DNA from: Muribaculaceae bacterium
Lineage (GTDB): Bacteria; Bacteroidota; Bacteroidia; Bacteroidales; Muribaculaceae
NCBI GenBank assembly: GCA_017651515.1
Contig: JAGCCU010000080.1
Coordinates: 1 to 63,109 of the forward strand
DNA length: 63,109 nt
Direction: 5' to 3'
Of the stretch, positions 16,352 to 25,864 are shown piece after piece. Both the position numbers and the translations under genes were made by a program. Below the pieces are notes generated by a model. It was not told where the DNA came from and searched no databases. It saw only the letters and a list, made by a program, of their open reading frames with translations. Each line of letters starts with the position of its first letter. Position 1 is the stretch's first letter.

Positions 16352-18700
16352 CTAGTTCTTGTGAAGGATGATGTTGATGATGGCGTTCACGTCGCTCACG
16401 TCGATGTTGCCTTCGCCGGTGACGTCGGCATTGCCGGGATAGTCATCCTGAGTCTTCTTGTGCAGGATGATGTTGATCACTGCGTTCACGTCGCTCACGT
16501 CAACGTCTCCTTCGCCCGTCACGTCGCCACTCATCATGAATTGAGTGAGAGCAAGTCGGAATCCGGTGTCATTATCGGTGAAGGTCTCAGTTGTTGGTCC
16601 CCATGAATAACCCACCATACAACTACTCGCTGGGGCATGCCATCCACCACCATACACTTCAGTATGCTCTTGCACTATCTCATACACGTTGCCACTCATA
16701 TCGTGAATACCAAGTTCGTTGGGCATCTTAGTGCCCACGGTTTGTTTTCTGCTGCAATTGTTTTTATACCAAGCCACCTCATCAATATTGTTGCTGCCGC
16801 TGTAGTCAAAGTGTTGAGTCCTGTTTCCGCCCTCTGCAGCCCAAAGCCATTCATCTGCATTGGGCAAGCGGAACTGGAGATGAGTCATCGCATTCAGTTT
16901 GGTAATGAACTCTTGGCAATCGTTCCATGAGATGTTCTCCACTGGCAGATTATCCTCCAGGTTGCCGCAGTAGCTGCTTGGGTTCTCACCTCCCATCACC
17001 TCCAGCCACAATGCTTCGGTAACCTCGCACTCGCCAATATAGAAGGTGGGGATATCATAATCCTCTCTACCCGCTACTTCAATCATATTGAATTTAATGC
17101 TTCCTACAACCACTTCAACTGCTGGAGCGACATTTGGGTCGGAGAAGTAACCTGGACTGTCAGAACCGCCGTCGATGCGTGCATATTCCTTATCGGTGTG
17201 ACTTGCGTTGTAGGTAGTTCCCTTGCCGCCCTTCAGTGACGTACAGCCATCGAACATTCCAGAAGAACTTATGACATACTGGACAATCCATCCGCCACCA
17301 GCATAGATTGTTTTCAACTTTGAGCAGCCTTTGAACATATTTAAAGTTTGGGTGCTATTGGGGGTGTACCAGCCCGAGATGTCGAGCTCGACGAGGCTTG
17401 AGCAGTCTTCGAACATGCAATACATTGTGTAGACCTGAGTGGTGTTGAAACTCGAAATCTTGAGTGACTGCAGGTGTGCGCAAGACTTAAACATATAGTT
17501 CATTTTATTCAATTTGGCCGTGTTCCAGCTCGAGAGGTCGAGCGAAGTCAAGGCTGAGCATCCCATAAACATTTCTGACATGTCGGTAACATTGGCCGTG
17601 TTCCAGCTCGAGAGGTCGAGCGAAGTCAGGCTTGAGCAGTTTTCGAACATGCCATACATGCTAGTGGCATTGCTGGTGTTGACTTGACTCAAGTCCATGC
17701 TCGTGCAATTGCTGAAGCCCTTGAACAGCTCCGAGCAATCGCCGCTAAAAATCACTCTCTTAGAGGCTGTGACACTTGTGACGGCATTGGGAACCACATC
17801 ATCGTCCCAATTGTCGTCCTTGTTAAAAACGCCTTGGTTAAGCGTCAGTGCACCGGTGGTGCTATCGTAGGTGTAGCGTGGCAGTTTAACGGAGAAGTAT
17901 CCGGGACAGTCGGGACCACCGTCAATGCGTGCATATAACTTATCGGTGTGTTGGCTGTCGAAGGTCGTACCCATGCCGCCCTCTATGGAGGTACAATTTT
18001 CGAACATCCACGATGAGTCGGTGACCTTCGCGGTGCTCCAATTGTCATCGACATAGACGGTGGTCAAGTTTGAGCAGTGGTAGAACAAGCCGTACATGTT
18101 GGTGACATTGCCAGTGTTACAACCCGAGAGGTCGATCGTGGTCAAACTCGAGCAGTACATGAAGGTACCTTCCATGTAGGTGACATTGCTGATGTTACAA
18201 TTTGCGAAGCTAAGCGAAATCAAGCCCGAGCAGTAGTAGAACATATCGTACATGTCGGTGACCTTGCCCATGTCCCAACTCGAGAAGTCCATCGAGGTAA
18301 GGCCAGCACAACACATGAACATGCAGCTCATGTCGGTGACATTGCCGGTGTCCCAACTCGAGATGTCGAGTGAGGTCATTACTGCACAATTATGAAACAT
18401 ATAATGTGTACTCGTCATCTGGCTTGTGTTGACAGCATTCAAGCTCATGCTCGTGCAATTATAGAAATCATAGAACAGCTCTGAGCAATCGCCAACAAAC
18501 CTTACCTGACTAGTTGCGGTGACACTCTTGACCTTGTTTGGAGCCACATCGCTGCCCCACTTGTTGGACGAATTGAAATCTCCACTGATGAGATCCAACT
18601 TACCAGTCTGACTATTAAAAGTATAGTTGGGGGCAGAGTTCGCCCATGCCGTTACTGCCGTCATGAGTACAGCCGAAAGAATAAATAAAAATGGTCTCAT
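16352..18700 (-). CDS. BspA/DUF285 repeat protein with FGE-sulfatase-like domain and dockerin-type tail
   Basis: A 782-aa exported protein (signal peptide 1-20). Two blocks of DUF285-type repeats (about 70-260 and 300-490) show the recurring pattern SLDLSSWNTANVTDMSEMF with a period near 23 residues. A formylglycine-generating-enzyme-like domain follows at about 505-715 (IGECEVTEALWLEVMGG; LPVENISWNDCQEFITKLN; MSGNVYEIVQE; DTGFRLAL). In secreted Bacteroidota proteins this domain is usually not a true sulfatase activator. The last 60 residues are two Ca-binding repeats (DVTGEGDVDVSDVNAVINII) of dockerin type. It is probably a surface adhesin or scaffold-bound protein; the role is inferred. It shares an identical 69-bp stretch with the next gene. 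Confidence 0.8.
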   Translation of the reverse strand: MRPFLFILSAVLMTAVTAWANSAPNYTFNSQTGKLDLISGDFNSSNKWGSDVAPNKVKSVTATSQVRFVGDCSELFYDFYNCTSMSLNAVNTSQMTSTHYMFHNCAVMTSLDISSWDTGNVTDMSCMFMCCAGLTSMDFSSWDMGKVTDMYDMFYYCSGLISLSFANCNISNVTYMEGTFMYCSSLTTIDLSGCNTGNVTNMYGLFYHCSNLTTVYVDDNWSTAKVTDSSWMFENCTSIEGGMGTTFDSQHTDKLYARIDGGPDCPGYFSVKLPRYTYDSTTGALTLNQGVFNKDDNWDDDVVPNAVTSVTASKRVIFSGDCSELFKGFSNCTSMDLSQVNTSNATSMYGMFENCSSLTSLDLSSWNTANVTDMSEMFMGCSALTSLDLSSWNTAKLNKMNYMFKSCAHLQSLKISSFNTTQVYTMYCMFEDCSSLVELDISGWYTPNSTQTLNMFKGCSKLKTIYAGGGWIVQYVISSSGMFDGCTSLKGGKGTTYNASHTDKEYARIDGGSDSPGYFSDPNVAPAVEVVVGSIKFNMIEVAGREDYDIPTFYIGECEVTEALWLEVMGGENPSSYCGNLEDNLPVENISWNDCQEFITKLNAMTHLQFRLPNADEWLWAAEGGNRTQHFDYSGSNNIDEVAWYKNNCSRKQTVGTKMPNELGIHDMSGNVYEIVQEHTEVYGGGWHAPASSCMVGYSWGPTTETFTDNDTGFRLALTQFMMSGDVTGEGDVDVSDVNAVINIILHKKTQDDYPGNADVTGEGNIDVSDVNAIINIILHKN
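16424..16492. repeat. 69-bp identical repeat, copy 1 (dockerin-coding)
   Basis: This segment is identical, base for base, to 18969-19037. Both encode the hinge of the dockerin-type tail (IIL, HKKTQDDYPGNAD) in the two neighbouring BspA-like genes. Identity at synonymous positions suggests recent duplication or gene conversion. Confidence 0.9.
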
Positions 18701-18793
18701 AATATTATGGCTTTTAGTTAGTTATAAAAAACTGGTTATATTCGTTTGTTGGAGCGTCTTCGACGCAATTTTACGCCATCATACTCCCCCTGA

Positions 18794-18814
18794 CCCCCTC
18801 TATCTTAGAGGGGG
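18794..18814. repeat. Perfect intergenic hairpin
   Basis: CCCCCTCTA (18794-18802) pairs perfectly with TAGAGGGGG (18806-18814) around a 3-nt loop. It has no T-tract. A second hairpin, GCGTC-TTC-GACGC, lies about 40 nt upstream. They may act as 3' mRNA stabilisers or be REP-like elements. Confidence 0.5.
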
Positions 18815-18820
18815 AGCTGC

Positions 18821-18900
18821 TCGTCTACTTGTTAACTCGTTTACTTGTCTGCTTGTTTACTCGTTCACTTGTCAACTCGTTTACTTGTTTACTCGTTTAC
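18821..18900. repeat. Degenerate short tandem repeat tract
   Basis: The stretch is made of variants of ACTCGTTTACTTGT repeated head to tail between the two BspA-like genes and stops 2 nt before the stop codon of the 18903 gene. Related words (ACTCGTCTACTTGTAACTCG) occur near 16173. Confidence 0.6.
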
Positions 18901-18902
18901 CA

Positions 18903-21900
18903 TCACTTCAAAATAATATTAATGATCGCATTCACGTCGCTCACATCGATGTTGCCTTCACCGGTAATGTCGGCATTGCCGGGATAGTCATCCTGAGTCT
19001 TCTTGTGCAGGATGATGTTGATCACTGCGTTCACGTCTGAGACGTCAACGTCTCCCTCGCCCGTCACGTCGCCCACCACTAGGGCATTCGGGTCGGTGAA
19101 GTAGCCTGGGTTGGTGGGTCCGCCGTCGATGCGGGCATATTCCTTACCAGTGTGACTGGCATTATAGGTCGTGCCCATGCCGCCCACCAGTGATGTGCAG
19201 CCCGTAAACATGTCACATGAGCCATAGACCCACTGTGTAGTCCATCCGCCACCGGCATATATGGTCTTCAGCTTCGAACAGCCTTGGAACATGGCATCAG
19301 GGTTGGTTAAATTGCGGGTGTCCCAACCCGAGATATCGAGTGTTTTGAGACTTGAGCAGCTGTGGAACATAGACATCATTGTATAGACCTGCATGGTGTT
19401 GAAATTCGAAACATCGAGGGAATTCAGACTTGTGCACGATTTGAACATAGAGTTCATGATGCTCACACTGCCTGTATTCCAGGCCGTGATGTCGAGCGAA
19501 GTCAAGCTTGAGCAGTTTTCAAACATACTAGTCATGCTGGTAGCAGCGCTGGTATTGACATTATTCAACTCCATGCTTGTGCAATTGGTGAAGCCCTTGA
19601 ACAGCTCCGAGCAGTCGCCAGTGAAGTTCACTTTATTGGTGGCCGTGACGCTCGTGACGTTATTGGCAATCACCTCGCTGCCCCACTTGTCGTCCTTATT
19701 GAACACGCCCCAGTTGAGCGACAGTGCGCCTGTGGTGCTGTCGTAGGTGTAGCGCGGTATATTGGCGGTGAAGTAGCCGGGGTTGGCAGAACCGCCGTCG
19801 ATACGGGCATATGCCTTATTTGTGTGGTACTGGTCATAGGTCGTGCCCATGCCGCCCACCAGCGATGTGCAGTCATCGAACATAGACTCTGACATAGTAA
19901 CTTTCTCGGTGCTCCAATCCGTGCTAACGTAAATGGTGGTCAAGTTTGAGCATCCATTGAACATGTCCATCATACTGGTGACATTGCCAGTATCCCAGCC
20001 CGAGAGGTCGAGTGAGGTAAGACCAGTACAATCATAGAACATAGAGCTCATATTGGTGGCGTTGTAGATGTTCCAGCTTGAGAGGTCGAGCGAAGTCAAA
20101 CTTTGGCAATGTGGGAACATATAGCTCAAGTTGGTGACACTGCTGAAGTCCCAATCCGAGAGGTCAACCGAAGTCAAGGAAGAGCAATTTGCGAACAGGC
20201 CTTCCATGTCAGTGACAATGGCGGTATTCCAGCCCGAGATATCGAATGACGTCATGCTTGAGCAGTAGTTGAACATACCGGCCATGTTGGTGACATTGCC
20301 AATGTCCCAATTCGAGATATTGAGCGAGGTTAAGGCTTCGCATTGACAAAACATATCGCATGTACTCGTCATCGCACTGGTATTGACATTACTCAAGTCC
20401 ATGCTCTCACAAGATTCAAAGTTATAGAACAGCTCCGAGCAGTCGCCAGTGAAGCTCACCTCACTGGTAGCGGTAACGCTCGTGACTGCTTCAGCTGGCA
20501 CATCATCGCCCCACTTGTTGTCCTTGTTGAACTCGCCCCAAATGAGGGCCAGCTCACCGGTGGTGCTGTCGTAGGTGTATTGTGGCGGGTCGGTTATTGT
20601 GGCAGTGATGGTGACATTATCTAATGGCATCTCAAAGGTGTTGCCCTCTATAGCGGTGCCGTTCACGGCAAAGACGACTATTTTGCCCTCGGGCACATTG
20701 CCGTTGTAGGTGAGGGTGACAGTGGTGCCAGCGGTGTAGTAGGCAGTGCCGTCAATTGTGAAGACAGGAGTTGCCGAGGCTGTCACATCTGCGGGCAGGG
20801 TGAGGGTGAACACACCTGTAAAGTAGCCTGGGTTGGTGGGTCCGCCGTCGATGCGGGCATATTCCTTGTCCGAGTGGCTCTGGTTGAAGGTCGTGCCCAT
20901 GCCGCCCACCAGTGAGGTGCAGCCCGAGAACATGGCACTTGCAATTGTGGAATTAGGGATGTTCCAATCTCGATTGGCATAGATGGTGGTCAGGCTATCG
21001 CTAAAAGCGAACATAGCATTCATTTCGGTAACCTTACCGGCACTCCATCCCGAGAGGTCAAGGGTTTTGAGACAATAGCAGCAGTAGAACAGATTATACA
21101 TTCCAGTGACATTACCAGTGTCCCAGCCCGAGACGTTGAGTTTTTTAAGTTTCATGCAATGGTCGAACATAAGGGACATGTTGGTGACATTGGCGGTATT
21201 GAAGTTCGAGAGGTCGAGCGAGTCGAGTCGGTTGCATTGCAGGAACATTCCTTTCATGTTGGTGACATTGCCAGTGTCCCAGTTCGAGAGGTCGAGCGAA
21301 GTCAAATAGGCACAGCCAGTGAAAAGATAATTCATGTTGGTGGCAGCGCTGGTGTTGACACTGTTCAGGTCCATGCTTGTACAATTGCTAAATCCAGTGA
21401 ACAAATCCGAGCAGTCGCCAGTGAAGCTCACCTGGTTGGTGGCGGTGACGCTCGTGACGGCATCAGCTGGCACATCGTCACCCCACTTGTTGTCCTTGTT
21501 GAACTCGCCCCAAATGAGGGCCAGCTCACCAGTTGCGCTGTTAAATACATAACGTGAGATTCTCCAGTTGGCAGTGTAGCTGAGGTTGCCCCAGGAACCT
21601 TGAGAGATACTGACAGTGATTTGCGGTGTAGAACCGTTAGATCCAGTCCAACCCATAAAGTCGTAGCCTGGTTTTGTTGGATTGTTAAGTGTGAAAGTAG
21701 GCGTTCCGATATTGTAGCTGGTGGGGTTGCTTTGTCCTGCAGGCAGAGTGCCGCCATCAAGGTTGTAAGTGATATTGTAGTTGACTAATTCCCAATTGGC
21801 GGTGTAGCTGAGGTCACCTATTGTTCCGCTAGGGATAGTAACGGTGGTCTGTGGGGTGGGGCCGTTACTGCCAGTCCAACCCTTAAAGTTGTAACCCCCA

Positions 21901-23426
21901 CGAACTGGATTTTTCAGCGTGATGGGAGCACTCATATCTGTGTAGCTGGTGGGATTGCTTTGACCAGATGGCATGGAGCCACCTGCCAAATCATAGGAGA
22001 TGGCATATGTGGCGGCTTGCAAGTTTATGCCGAACTCTTGACTGATGGTGCCGGTGAAGTTGTTGCCTGCCAAGTCGGTAATGGTGCCGCTATAGCTGCT
22101 CACGGTGAAAGTGCCGGTAGCACTAGAGCTGATAGCGCCTTGGAAGGTGAGTACGTTGGTACCGTTACCGGCAAAATAGTTGAGTTTTCCCCAAGTGGAG
22201 TTTAAGTAGGTATTGCTGCCGGCTTTAACAAGCTCATTGAAGGGTACACTCACGTAGATGGAATTACTCTTACTGTGCCTTCCACCTGAAACCTTGCAGT
22301 TATCGATTTTGTAAGGAGGGTTTGGATCTACTAATGCCATACGAGCCCTTATATTTTTGAAGTACCAGTTGTCATCGTAATTGCCTGCAGCATCAAAACG
22401 GACATAAAAGTAATGATGATAATATGGCAGAAAAACCAACGAGCCTGTGGTACTGGGCCTTTCGGCATTACTATTGTACTTCTGCTGGTAAAGGTAGCTG
22501 TTGTCATAGTCAAACGAGTAATGTGTCAGGCCTGCATCCTGTTCTGCTTCTTTGTTAACATAATCGTAGCGATGCGGGAAGAACTGGAAATGTTCAGATG
22601 TCGTGACACCGCTTTTGCTCAACTCAAAGCACGCTTTGTATATTGAAATATCAGGGTCGTTGACTGCACCATCGGGGTCAATACCGTCATAGTGATTGTA
22701 GTCCGTAGGGATAATCTGGATGTACTGATAGCCATCGTTCTCTTCCTTTTGGGAGAAATAGAGTGTGGTATATACCTTCATGCCTAAAGTTTCGGCAAAG
22801 TAATTCGGTACATAAGAAATATAATTGGCTATTCTTGTATCAAAGCCATAGATACCCTGACCATATCCAGCATCTGTAACCTTAACCCAGCCTCCTCCTG
22901 GGTCATTATAAGACGGGGCCCTATCAATATACTTGTTGCCATCGCCTGACTTGAGGTTGCCGTCGTCGTCGAAATATACCAAATCGGTGACAACATTCTT
23001 GTTCAAAGAAGTGTCGATGAACTGCCAACGATCGGGGAATGGTATATCTCGATTCTTGTAGGCCAACAATAAGCCGTGTCCATCGAGCAATTCAAAACGG
23101 TAAGTGCGCTCTAAGCCTGTTTGAATAGCGTACATCAGTAAATTAAAACTATCGTCCCAGTATGAATCAATGACACTCGGTGTTTCATTGACTTCTATTG
23201 TCTTTTGTGTTTCATCCCCTGTGAAAACAAGTTCACCAGTTCTCTCGGTGTAGTTCACTCCTGCGAAGGCCGAGAGGTTAACCGTGCGGTAATACACGGT
23301 CTCGTTACCAGAACCGTTGCGGGTGATGATGAACGTGTTGCCATCGTTGTCCACCGTGAACGTGCTCGCCCACGCTGACATTGCCGGCATGAGCATAGTT
23401 AAAAGAATAAGTAGGATTTTTTTCAT
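18903..23426 (-). CDS. Giant BspA/DUF285 surface protein with InlB-type repeats and dockerin-type tail
   Basis: A 1507-aa exported protein (signal peptide 1-20). The first 420 residues are an unassigned beta-rich region, followed by an Ig-like segment. Two Listeria-Bacteroides (InlB B-type) repeats lie at about 475-625, with motifs such as ITYNLDGGTLPAGQSNPTSY and PGYDFMGWTGSNG. Three DUF285 blocks of about 200 residues each follow, separated by short linkers; each begins with a near-identical lead-in (TYDSTTGELALIWGEFNKD) and has the NVTNMKGMF-type repeat. The protein ends in a dockerin-type pair of Ca-binding repeats. Such proteins are usually adhesins or host-protein binders. The internal blocks are similar enough at DNA level to recombine. 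Confidence 0.82.
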   Translation of the reverse strand: MKKILLILLTMLMPAMSAWASTFTVDNDGNTFIITRNGSGNETVYYRTVNLSAFAGVNYTERTGELVFTGDETQKTIEVNETPSVIDSYWDDSFNLLMYAIQTGLERTYRFELLDGHGLLLAYKNRDIPFPDRWQFIDTSLNKNVVTDLVYFDDDGNLKSGDGNKYIDRAPSYNDPGGGWVKVTDAGYGQGIYGFDTRIANYISYVPNYFAETLGMKVYTTLYFSQKEENDGYQYIQIIPTDYNHYDGIDPDGAVNDPDISIYKACFELSKSGVTTSEHFQFFPHRYDYVNKEAEQDAGLTHYSFDYDNSYLYQQKYNSNAERPSTTGSLVFLPYYHHYFYVRFDAAGNYDDNWYFKNIRARMALVDPNPPYKIDNCKVSGGRHSKSNSIYVSVPFNELVKAGSNTYLNSTWGKLNYFAGNGTNVLTFQGAISSSATGTFTVSSYSGTITDLAGNNFTGTISQEFGINLQAATYAISYDLAGGSMPSGQSNPTSYTDMSAPITLKNPVRGGYNFKGWTGSNGPTPQTTVTIPSGTIGDLSYTANWELVNYNITYNLDGGTLPAGQSNPTSYNIGTPTFTLNNPTKPGYDFMGWTGSNGSTPQITVSISQGSWGNLSYTANWRISRYVFNSATGELALIWGEFNKDNKWGDDVPADAVTSVTATNQVSFTGDCSDLFTGFSNCTSMDLNSVNTSAATNMNYLFTGCAYLTSLDLSNWDTGNVTNMKGMFLQCNRLDSLDLSNFNTANVTNMSLMFDHCMKLKKLNVSGWDTGNVTGMYNLFYCCYCLKTLDLSGWSAGKVTEMNAMFAFSDSLTTIYANRDWNIPNSTIASAMFSGCTSLVGGMGTTFNQSHSDKEYARIDGGPTNPGYFTGVFTLTLPADVTASATPVFTIDGTAYYTAGTTVTLTYNGNVPEGKIVVFAVNGTAIEGNTFEMPLDNVTITATITDPPQYTYDSTTGELALIWGEFNKDNKWGDDVPAEAVTSVTATSEVSFTGDCSELFYNFESCESMDLSNVNTSAMTSTCDMFCQCEALTSLNISNWDIGNVTNMAGMFNYCSSMTSFDISGWNTAIVTDMEGLFANCSSLTSVDLSDWDFSSVTNLSYMFPHCQSLTSLDLSSWNIYNATNMSSMFYDCTGLTSLDLSGWDTGNVTSMMDMFNGCSNLTTIYVSTDWSTEKVTMSESMFDDCTSLVGGMGTTYDQYHTNKAYARIDGGSANPGYFTANIPRYTYDSTTGALSLNWGVFNKDDKWGSEVIANNVTSVTATNKVNFTGDCSELFKGFTNCTSMELNNVNTSAATSMTSMFENCSSLTSLDITAWNTGSVSIMNSMFKSCTSLNSLDVSNFNTMQVYTMMSMFHSCSSLKTLDISGWDTRNLTNPDAMFQGCSKLKTIYAGGGWTTQWVYGSCDMFTGCTSLVGGMGTTYNASHTGKEYARIDGGPTNPGYFTDPNALVVGDVTGEGDVDVSDVNAVINIILHKKTQDDYPGNADITGEGNIDVSDVNAIINIILK
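18969..19037. repeat. 69-bp identical repeat, copy 2 (dockerin-coding)
   Basis: Identical to 16424-16492; see that entry. It lies in the 3' end of the 18903-23426 gene, 2.5 kb from its partner in direct orientation. Confidence 0.9.
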
Positions 23427-23731
23427 AATGAGAGAAATTTATGTGTTAGTATTTGATTTTCCATGTGTGCAACAGCCCAAAGCTGTTAATTCGACTGCAA
23501 ATATAATAAATTTATTATAAAAAATAACAGTTTTGATAAAAAAATAATAGAACTCACACAAAAAAAGATCTCGGCGGGAAAAAGCTGCAGCCGTAAGGCC
23601 AACCCTCGATGTTACTCTCGCTCGGCAAAGTCCAAATATATTTGACTTTTCGCTCGCTTATTCGTAACTTTGTCGCCAATTTCAAAACATACTGTAACCC
23701 CAAACCAGAATCTATAACAAACAGTCAGGAT
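23427..23731. other. Divergent intergenic region, 305 bp
   Basis: This region separates the giant BspA-like gene from the patatin gene. It contains the patatin promoter and, for the minus-strand gene, a TATATTTG box (23505-23498) without a matching -33 element. No further gene is seen. Confidence 0.6.
23641..23672 (+). promoter_or_regulatory. Promoter of the patatin-like gene
   Basis: TTTG (23641-23644), a 20-nt spacer and TAACTTTG (23665-23672) match the Bacteroidota consensus. The predicted start near 23679 rules out translation from the upstream in-frame ATG at 23609 and supports the ATG at 23732. The core sequence CGCTCGCTTATTCGTAACTTTG is almost the same as the rpsF promoter. Confidence 0.8.
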
Positions 23732-25786
23732 ATGAAAAGAGTTTTAATCGCGTTTTTGACGATAATCGTGTTTCTTCCATTGATGGCGCGGCCAGTCGCC
23801 GTTGACAGTGTAGACAATCGCAAGAAAGTTGCACTCGTGCTTAGCGGCGGTGGTGCCCTGGGCGCAAGCCATGTGGGTGCGCTGAAGGTGATTGAGGAGG
23901 CAGGAATACCCGTCGATATGGTGGTGGGCACGAGCATCGGCAGCATTGTTGGAGCGATGTACAGCGTGGGCTACAACAGCGATGACCTCGCGACTATGTT
24001 CCGCACGATGGATTGGACCGACCTGTTTCTGGACCGTGGCAATCCCCGTCATCTCACTCTCGACGAGCGAGAAGCACGCAACACCTATATCTATGAGCGC
24101 GAATTTTACGTGCGCGGCGGCATCGACCCGAAACCCGGTGGAGTAATCCGCGGCAACAATATCGAAAGCACGTTTTCCCACTATCTGCAAGGCTATACCG
24201 ACAGCATAGACTTCATGCGCGACCTGCCGCGTCAGTTCGTTTGCATAGCTACCGACCTGGTCACCGACAGCGCAGTGGTGCTGTCGCGCGGCTCGCTTGT
24301 GAGAAGCATACGCTCGAGCATGTCGATACCGGGTGTGTTCACCCCGGTCCACATGGGCGACATGGTGCTCGTGGATGGCGGTACGAAAAACAATTTTGCC
24401 GCCGATGTGGCAAGACAGCTTGGCGCCGACATCGTGATCGGCATCAAATTTGATCTTGGCGTAGGCTCTGACAGGCAATACCGCACGTTCATGGATGTGA
24501 TGGAACGCTCGGCGGGCAGCGACATCACACGTCGGTCGAAGGATAATGAGAAGTATTGTGACCTGGTCATCACCGTGCCCGTGAGAGGATTCTCCAGCGG
24601 CAGCTTCACACATGGAGCCATCAACACGCTTATTGAACGCGGCGAGAAGGCTGCCCGTGAAAAGTTGGATTCCATCAAGCTGCTCAAGGCTCAAGCCGTG
24701 GCGATTCCAGAGATTGACTACACCATGCATCTGCGCGACATCAATAAACTGGCCGCACCAGTCGAAGACAATACCGGACTGATTGATTCTCGCGAGCCCA
24801 ACACGATCATGGCTTCGGTAGGGCTGCGCTATGACACCGAGGACGTTGCGGCATTGCAGCTCAGGGGACGATACTTCATGGGCGGCCAGCCCAAAAAAGA
24901 ACTTGACCTGACGTTGCGATTGGGATTGCGCTCAATGTTGCGCCTGGAATTCAACATCGAGCCGTGGCACTTCAAGGAGATGGGACTCAGCTATGAGTTC
25001 TGGCATAACATACATCAGGATTTCTACCAAGGTGGACATGAGAGCGACAACCTTTCGTACATCTACCAAAAGGCCAATGCCAAAATATTCTCGCTGAATG
25101 CAATGAACTTTGACTGTGAGCTGGGATTGGGTTGGGAATACTACCACATTGCCAAGGGTATGTGGAATGAAAACAGTGAAATCTACTTTGATGACAACGA
25201 ACACTACTTCAACTATCATGCACGGGTACGTTACAACAGCGAGGACGAGCCTTATTTCACTAAACGAGGCGTGAGGGCTGAAGCACAATACGCCTACTAT
25301 ACCGACAACTTTGCCCAGTGGAAGGACCATGCAGGGTTCAGCGCACTCTCGGCAATGTTCCAGGCGACCATTCCCATCACGGCTACTACACACCTGAGAC
25401 CGAATCTGCAATGCCGGTTCCTCTTTGGTGATGACTTGCCTGTCTTTAAAAGTAATCTGGTGGGTGGAATGACTTACGGCAAGTTCTTTCCTCATCAGTT
25501 GCCGTTGGCAGGTTTCGGACATGTTGAGTTTTTTGATGACAAATTCGTGAGTGCATCGCTGCGCCTGCAGCAACGCATCATCGGAAGACATTACCTTCTG
25601 CTCGACGGCAGCGTTGCGGAGAGCGACGGCGAAATGAGTCACCTTTTCGACAACAAGCCCATCTGGGGCGTGCGCGCTTCCTATTTCTACGACAGCGGCA
25701 TCGTGGGCCCACTCGGTGCATCGCTTGGATGGAGCACCCACACTCACCGACTCAATTTCTTCCTGTCACTCGGCTTTGACTTCTAA
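23732..25786 (+). CDS. Patatin-like phospholipase with C-terminal outer-membrane barrel
   Basis: A 684-aa protein when started at 23732 (signal peptide KRVLIAFLTIIVFLPLMA). The patatin domain has the oxyanion motif SGGGALGASHVGAL (38-51), nucleophile S68 in GTSIG and the dyad partner D215 in VDGGTKNNF. From about residue 340 the sequence alternates aromatic and polar residues in a beta-barrel pattern resembling the Omp85/BamA-like domain of PlpD-type (type Vd) proteins. Expected role: a lipase exported through, or anchored by, its own outer-membrane barrel. The start was moved 123 nt downstream of the longest frame because the promoter and signal peptide demand it. Confidence 0.88.
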   Translation: MKRVLIAFLTIIVFLPLMARPVAVDSVDNRKKVALVLSGGGALGASHVGALKVIEEAGIPVDMVVGTSIGSIVGAMYSVGYNSDDLATMFRTMDWTDLFLDRGNPRHLTLDEREARNTYIYEREFYVRGGIDPKPGGVIRGNNIESTFSHYLQGYTDSIDFMRDLPRQFVCIATDLVTDSAVVLSRGSLVRSIRSSMSIPGVFTPVHMGDMVLVDGGTKNNFAADVARQLGADIVIGIKFDLGVGSDRQYRTFMDVMERSAGSDITRRSKDNEKYCDLVITVPVRGFSSGSFTHGAINTLIERGEKAAREKLDSIKLLKAQAVAIPEIDYTMHLRDINKLAAPVEDNTGLIDSREPNTIMASVGLRYDTEDVAALQLRGRYFMGGQPKKELDLTLRLGLRSMLRLEFNIEPWHFKEMGLSYEFWHNIHQDFYQGGHESDNLSYIYQKANAKIFSLNAMNFDCELGLGWEYYHIAKGMWNENSEIYFDDNEHYFNYHARVRYNSEDEPYFTKRGVRAEAQYAYYTDNFAQWKDHAGFSALSAMFQATIPITATTHLRPNLQCRFLFGDDLPVFKSNLVGGMTYGKFFPHQLPLAGFGHVEFFDDKFVSASLRLQQRIIGRHYLLLDGSVAESDGEMSHLFDNKPIWGVRASYFYDSGIVGPLGASLGWSTHTHRLNFFLSLGFDF

Positions 25787-25864
25787 AAACTCTCATGCCG
25801 ACAACAGGGTTTTTCTGGTTTGTCGGCAAGAACTTGATTATAATTGACATTAAACCAAATAACT

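Noticed and set aside
16352-23426. Cellulosome gene cluster
   Set aside because: Dockerin-type tails are present but there are no cohesins or scaffoldin, and the proteins are BspA-like rather than cellulases.
23609-23731. N-terminal extension of the patatin protein
   Set aside because: The promoter boxes lie inside it and the signal peptide starts at 23732.
23744-24730. 328-aa minus-strand frame opposite the patatin gene
   Set aside because: It is antisense to a well-supported conserved protein, is histidine/alanine-rich in a way typical of shadow frames and has no initiation signals.
24932-25747. 271-aa minus-strand frame
   Set aside because: It lies entirely opposite the barrel part of the patatin-like protein and has no recognisable domain.
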